This document shows positions 60,206-64,000 of a stretch of DNA of 64,000 nucleotides, piece by piece; position 1 is the stretch's first letter; the number at the start of each line of letters is the position of its first letter. Under the pieces are notes generated by a model. It had not been told where the DNA came from. It searched no databases and worked only from the letters and a program-made list of their open reading frames with translations. Source of the DNA: Lonicera japonica (Eukaryota; Streptophyta; Magnoliopsida; Dipsacales; Caprifoliaceae); assembly GCA_021464415.1 (NCBI GenBank), contig CM038469.1:846501-910500 (forward strand), given 5' to 3'. A program made the position numbers and the translations under genes.

Positions 60206-60552
60206 AAGTCTTTGTGAATACCCACTGTTCAATTCCAAGGCACAAAACAAGCCTATACAAAAATTGAAAAACATACCAAAAAAAAATATAAAGGTTAAAG
60301 TTACATGCCAAACTCCAATTCAAAAAGTAAATAAAATACCCAATACTTCAACTAATTAACTTTTAGATAAAGAAGCACGCGGAGGAAGCATTAAACTTGT
60401 GGAAAATTAAGATGTCACACCTATATTAAAAATAGAAAACAAAAACAATAAAACATAATTACCTATTAGTTGCATTTAGAGTAAGAATTGAATGTGAATA
60501 TAAACTTAAATATGTAATAACAAAAATCACTACATAAATTAAAGCATATCTT
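60206..60552. other. Sequence between block B copy 2 and the hAT fragment
   Basis: AT-rich. It begins with a short further echo of block B ('gggcacaaaacaag', 'aattccaaggcacaaaacaa'). No gene seen. Confidence 0.4.
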
Positions 60553-60702
60553 ACTTGATTCCACGTCTTCCATTTCCTTATAAAATTGAAGCATCTCGTC
60601 CGTTGGTTCCTTGTAGAAGTTGAATTCTTCCGCTTTAAGCCAATCACTAGTGCAAACTAACGCCTCTACCATTTTAGAAGTTAAGGACGCCCGAAAGGGA
60701 AA
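60553..60702 (-). pseudogene. hAT transposase C-terminal (dimerisation domain) fragment
   Basis: The minus strand reads FRASLTSKMVEALVCTSDWL then KAEEFNFYKEPTDEMLQFYK and EMEDVESS. This is the C-terminal end of BED-finger hAT transposases (RICESLEEPER/DAYSLEEPER type), where FRSSLSPKTVEALVCTQDWL-like sequence closes the dimerisation domain. The rest of the transposase is absent. Its upstream side (60703 onward) is the second copy of the SDR upstream block A, so the two have been joined. The first in-frame ATG within the fragment is at 60672. Confidence 0.8.
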
Positions 60703-60843
60703 AACGAATAAATAAGAGCAAGTATGTTGTTCAATCAAATGTTAAATAGGACCACAAAAACCTAATTGTTGAGAAAGAGGTTTTTCTTTTTTCGTTTTGA
60801 GAATTCGAAAGAGTTAACAAAATTTAGGTCCTGACCAACTTAA
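60690..60843 (+). repeat. Duplicated block A (copy 2)
   Basis: Second copy of 58600-58757, same orientation, abutting the hAT fragment. Confidence 0.85.
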
Positions 60844-60890
60844 ATAATTAAATTGATGCGTGATGAAAAATGTCAAAGAGCTTTTGTTTT

Positions 60891-61262
60891 CGGTGGTCTT
60901 ATTTATGCCTTCAAATCACAAACACTATTTCTTAAAATTTAATTAAAAACACATTTTAATACCATCTTATTTGTTACAAACACTTCCTCGATATTAGGTG
61001 AGTGCTTAGCAACACACTCTCCTCAAATGTTAGGTGAGTCTTATTTGAAAAATATTTTAGTAATCCATTGCCTGATATTAGGCGAATTATTACAAACAAA
61101 CTCTCTCCAAGTGGAGGCGAGTGTGGGGGCGAGTGTGTGCATCTGCACTCACCTCTCATTAGACAAGTTTTAGGGGTGTTACTGATTAGAAATTTACCTT
61201 TGGAATGTTTGTGATAAGTGGGGTGTTTGTAACAAAATAGTGGGTGTAAATAATATCGCCCT
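60891..61262. mobile_element. MITE-like element, copy 2 of a local family
   Basis: Left end CGGTGGTCTTATTTATG; right end in reverse GGGCGATATTATTTACACCC. It shares internal phrases with 7993-8426 ('ccattgcctgatatta', 'acaaactctc', 'gcactcacctct'). Non-coding. Confidence 0.6.
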
Positions 61263-61500
61263 TTGTTTTTACATTTAAATACTTAATAAAAGAATATTAA
61301 ATATTTAGAGGTTTAATATGATATTTGTTTTTTTTATTTATTAAAAGATTAATCGCTATTTTTTTTAATAATTAAGCATTCAAAATTAAAAGGCATTAGT
61401 TCTGTTAAATGTTCAATGCTAAATTTAAATTATTATTTTATATAAAAATATAAAATTTAGAATCTCATTCAAAATAAATAATAATTTTAGAAAGTAAGGT

Positions 61501-63902
61501 GGCGTTTAGTAAAAAAACTGAAAAATGAAATCTGAAAACAGAAAATTGAAAATTGAAAACTGAAAAAGCTGTTTGTTTAGTTCTGAAAATTGTATCTGAA
61601 AAAATGTTGTTTGTTTGAATATAACACATCTAAAAATTGAAATTTTTTTAGTATGACAATTTTGCCCTTTTATTTTGATCTCTCATCTCCTGTAGTATCA
61701 CAGCCCAACCTGCCACCTACTCCTAGTCCATTTTGCCTAGCTTCCCCTTCTATCCCTCTATTTCATCTCTCTCCCCCATGTAATCCCCTTTTGTATGTTA
61801 AACATTTATGTGTGTATATATATTTATTTATGTAGGTCGAAAAATACCCTAGAGGGGGGTGAATAGGGTTTTAAAAACTTAATGCGGAATTAAAACGCTT
61901 TTAAAATATTTAAGCAAAGCAACTTAGTTAAATAAGTTTATCAAAGAAAACAATCAATTAAATAATCAATCCCAAGAATAAGCAATAATATAAGCAACTT
62001 CAATCAATTAATATAACAAATAAATAAAGAGATTGAGTAAGAAAGATTGAACCAATTTGAAGTCGAAGATTTTTTGTCCATGCGGTTCAGCTTGTTCCCC
62101 CTACTCCGCGCTCGGTTAGTTCCCCTAGAATTTCCACTATAACCGATCTCCTTCTGGGTGAAGATCAAACCTCTGCAAGTGTATTCTTATCACACACTCT
62201 CATAAGTATTGAAAACATCTTCAATACTTTCACAAGAAATCTCTCTTGCTAATCTATGAGATACACCTCTCACAATTATGATTCAAATGAGTTTTGGTGG
62301 CAAACACCAATGTACAATATCTCTCTTGTATATAAAAAATACAAATGAAGTATACACTAAAAGATATCAAAATTGATCAATGAATATAAGCTCAAAGAAT
62401 AAAAAGATTGATCAATGCTTTAGCTAGAATACTTGAATAATAAGAATATATGAAAAATAGTTTTGTATGATCATTCAAGTTGTTAAAAATGAGTCTTAAA
62501 ACTCATATTTATAACTTGAAAAAGTTTGAAGCCGTTTGTAGTGGCTTAATTAATTAATGGGTCAAAATTGCACATTTGTCAAAGTTCCAACAGCTAGTTT
62601 TGACAAAAAAAATTCAAATTTGTTTTGTTACTTTCTCCCAATTTGACCGTTGGATCATGCTCAAATTTTAGTCAAAAGTGTCAGGAGATGTTGTCTAACT
62701 ACTGTAAAAATTTTAAAATGATCGGATTTCGGGAAGGCCTCCATCTTACCGTTAGATCAAAACTGGACAAAAATTGAGCGAATTTTAAATGTAAAATAAA
62801 AATATTTTTGCAATTTAACAATTTAGTTTCAAATAAAATTCTAATGATTTTTGAACCTCAAAGATATGTTTCTAAGATACCTATTTTTATTAGAGCTTAA
62901 AATATGATCATTTAAAATTAATATGAATTTATTTTAAAACTCGGTTTTTGTAAAATGATGTTTTTCAAATAAATTCAATTTTAAGCTAATTTGAATCAAT
63001 CTTTAAAAGATGCAAGAATATGTTTGAGCTATAGGGATTTGATCAATAAAGTATCTTTACATAAAATCTAAGCACTCACTCCATTTAATGATAATTCGAG
63101 TCTTCGTGATGCTTGATTTTCTTGTACGTATCTTTACTTGTTTGATGTTCTTGATTCTTTCTTGATTTTGATAACTTGTAGAACATGTAGATATCATTCT
63201 TGTGCATATCTTCACTTGCTTGATGATCTAGATCTTTTCTTGGCTTTGTATAGCACATGTATATCACTTGAGTTCATTTCTTGTGAGTAGAGGCGTTTGT
63301 AAAGCTTGTGTGAGATTTTGATTGCTTCGGTTTGAAGTTACACTTGGTCGGAAGATATATCGGTTAAAATGGCTATCATCATTGGAACAACCGAGTTAAA
63401 TAACACTATATTAACTTATTGTAATTATCAAAATAAGATTAATTGACTTTAAGGTCAACAATTTCAAATGTAAATGTAAAAGATGACACATATATTGTTT
63501 ATGTGTGTATATAAATATACGTATTATGGGATTTTTCTAGACTAGGGGTTAAGGATGGAAGAGCAAGGGTGGGGAGTTGGGTGGAACTAGAGCCGGTGGA
63601 TGTGGGGTTACGAAGGGGTGGGGGAATGGTGGTTGTATGTATTAAAGATAATGTGTGTATATAATTTTGTTAAAAGAAAGAGGGTAAAATGGATATTTTA
63701 CACCCTTTAAAATTAAGTTTCAGATTTAAGTGGCAAAGTTGCCATTTAAAATTTTCATCCAAAATCTTAAGTTTTAAGTGGTTAAAATTAAATGACCACT
63801 TAATTTTTTAAGTTACTGAACAACATTTTATACCCCTTAAATCTAAAATTTTTTAAGTTTTCAGATTTAAGTGGTAAATTAAGTGGCAAGTGAATAACGC
63901 CT
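61501..63902. mobile_element. Possible MITE split by a solo LTR
   Basis: Left part (61501-61830) begins GGCGTTTAGTAAAAAAACTG with 'atctgaaaac'; right part (63461-63902) ends in reverse as GGCGTTATTCACTTG with 'aatctgaaaac'. Both parts are non-coding and AT-rich. No clear target duplication, so the call is tentative. Confidence 0.4.
61831..63460 (-). repeat. Solo-LTR-like repeat, 1.6 kb
   Basis: On the minus strand it starts TGTTGACCTTAAAGTC and ends TTCGACCTACA. Flanks attta and atttc agree at 4 of 5 bases. The plus-strand 'ctagaggggggtgaatag' near its end is a phrase I have seen in many plant genomic repeats. Its last 66 bases recur at 2856-2921. Around 62635-62770 it has, in reverse, the blocks 'ccttcccgaaatccgatc', 'aatttttaca' and 'gatccaacggt' also found in the 29779 LTR. 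No internal coding region and no partner LTR. Confidence 0.6.
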
Positions 63903-64000
63903 AAATTTAGTATTTCATACTTAACAATTAATAATCAACATTTCGCAAAAAAAAAACAAAAAACAAACCAACCCTAAGAGCATCTCCAAAGGAATAACTA
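63903..64000. other. Window end
   Basis: AT-rich. The last bases (agagcatctccaaaggaat) look like the start of another Tourist/hAT-type MITE end, cut by the window. Confidence 0.3.

Noticed and set aside
1..64000. tRNA, rRNA or other structured RNA genes
   Set aside because: None recognised; the only Pol III boxes seen belong to the SINE near 53500.

Overview
This window is nuclear DNA from a flowering plant, most likely a eudicot. It is AT-rich and intron-bearing, and it is densely packed with plant transposable elements. It carries a gene that looks like RAM1, a GRAS regulator needed for arbuscular mycorrhiza and absent from non-host lineages such as Brassicaceae, so the species is probably a mycorrhizal host. 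I cannot name the species.

Layout. 1-2841 is the 5' half of a degenerate Ty1/copia element on the minus strand, inserted in an older LTR remnant (to 2921). 4394-7020 is the two-exon RAM1-like GRAS gene (minus). 7021-12070 is intergenic with three MITE-like elements and possible LTR debris. 12071-19315 is a complete 23-exon kinesin-5 gene (KIN-5B type, minus) with a Tourist MITE in one intron and a perfect mitosis-specific MSA promoter box upstream. A non-autonomous Helitron (19858-23724) sits about 540 bp before the kinesin start codon. 24668-45754 is one CACTA (En/Spm) transposon of 21.1 kb with a TCT target duplication. It holds a broken tnp2 transposase, captured fragments of a K+ efflux antiporter gene (KEA4/5/6 type) and a viroplasmin/RNase H1 N-terminal domain. 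Nested in its tnp2 exons are a 918-bp hAT-type element (8-bp TSD) and a 10.4-kb Ogre/Tat-like LTR retrotransposon (29779-40157, TSD ATCAC) with near-identical LTRs, no recognisable pol, and a 1.7-kb minisatellite of a 40-bp unit. 46086-49316 is the 5' part of another LTR element on the minus strand, with a spliced, broken gag-like gene. 49317-52377 is intergenic with two DNA-element remnants. 52378-54545 is an unprocessed pseudogene of ribosomal protein eL8 (RPL7a), interrupted by a SINE that is itself interrupted by a MITE. 55719-58508 is a four-exon short-chain dehydrogenase gene (minus) with an abnormal active site. 58600-60843 holds duplicated copies of its upstream region, one joined to a hAT transposase C-terminus. 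60891-63902 holds MITEs and a nested 1.6-kb solo LTR.

Three genes look intact: RAM1-like (724 aa), KIN-5B (1058 aa) and the SDR (273 aa). In each, hand-placed GT-AG exons give an uninterrupted frame. They do not form a pathway. Everything else recognised is transposon-derived, captured or pseudogenic. All exon boundaries, element borders and target duplications were read by eye; family names come from recognition of protein and terminal motifs, not from searches.
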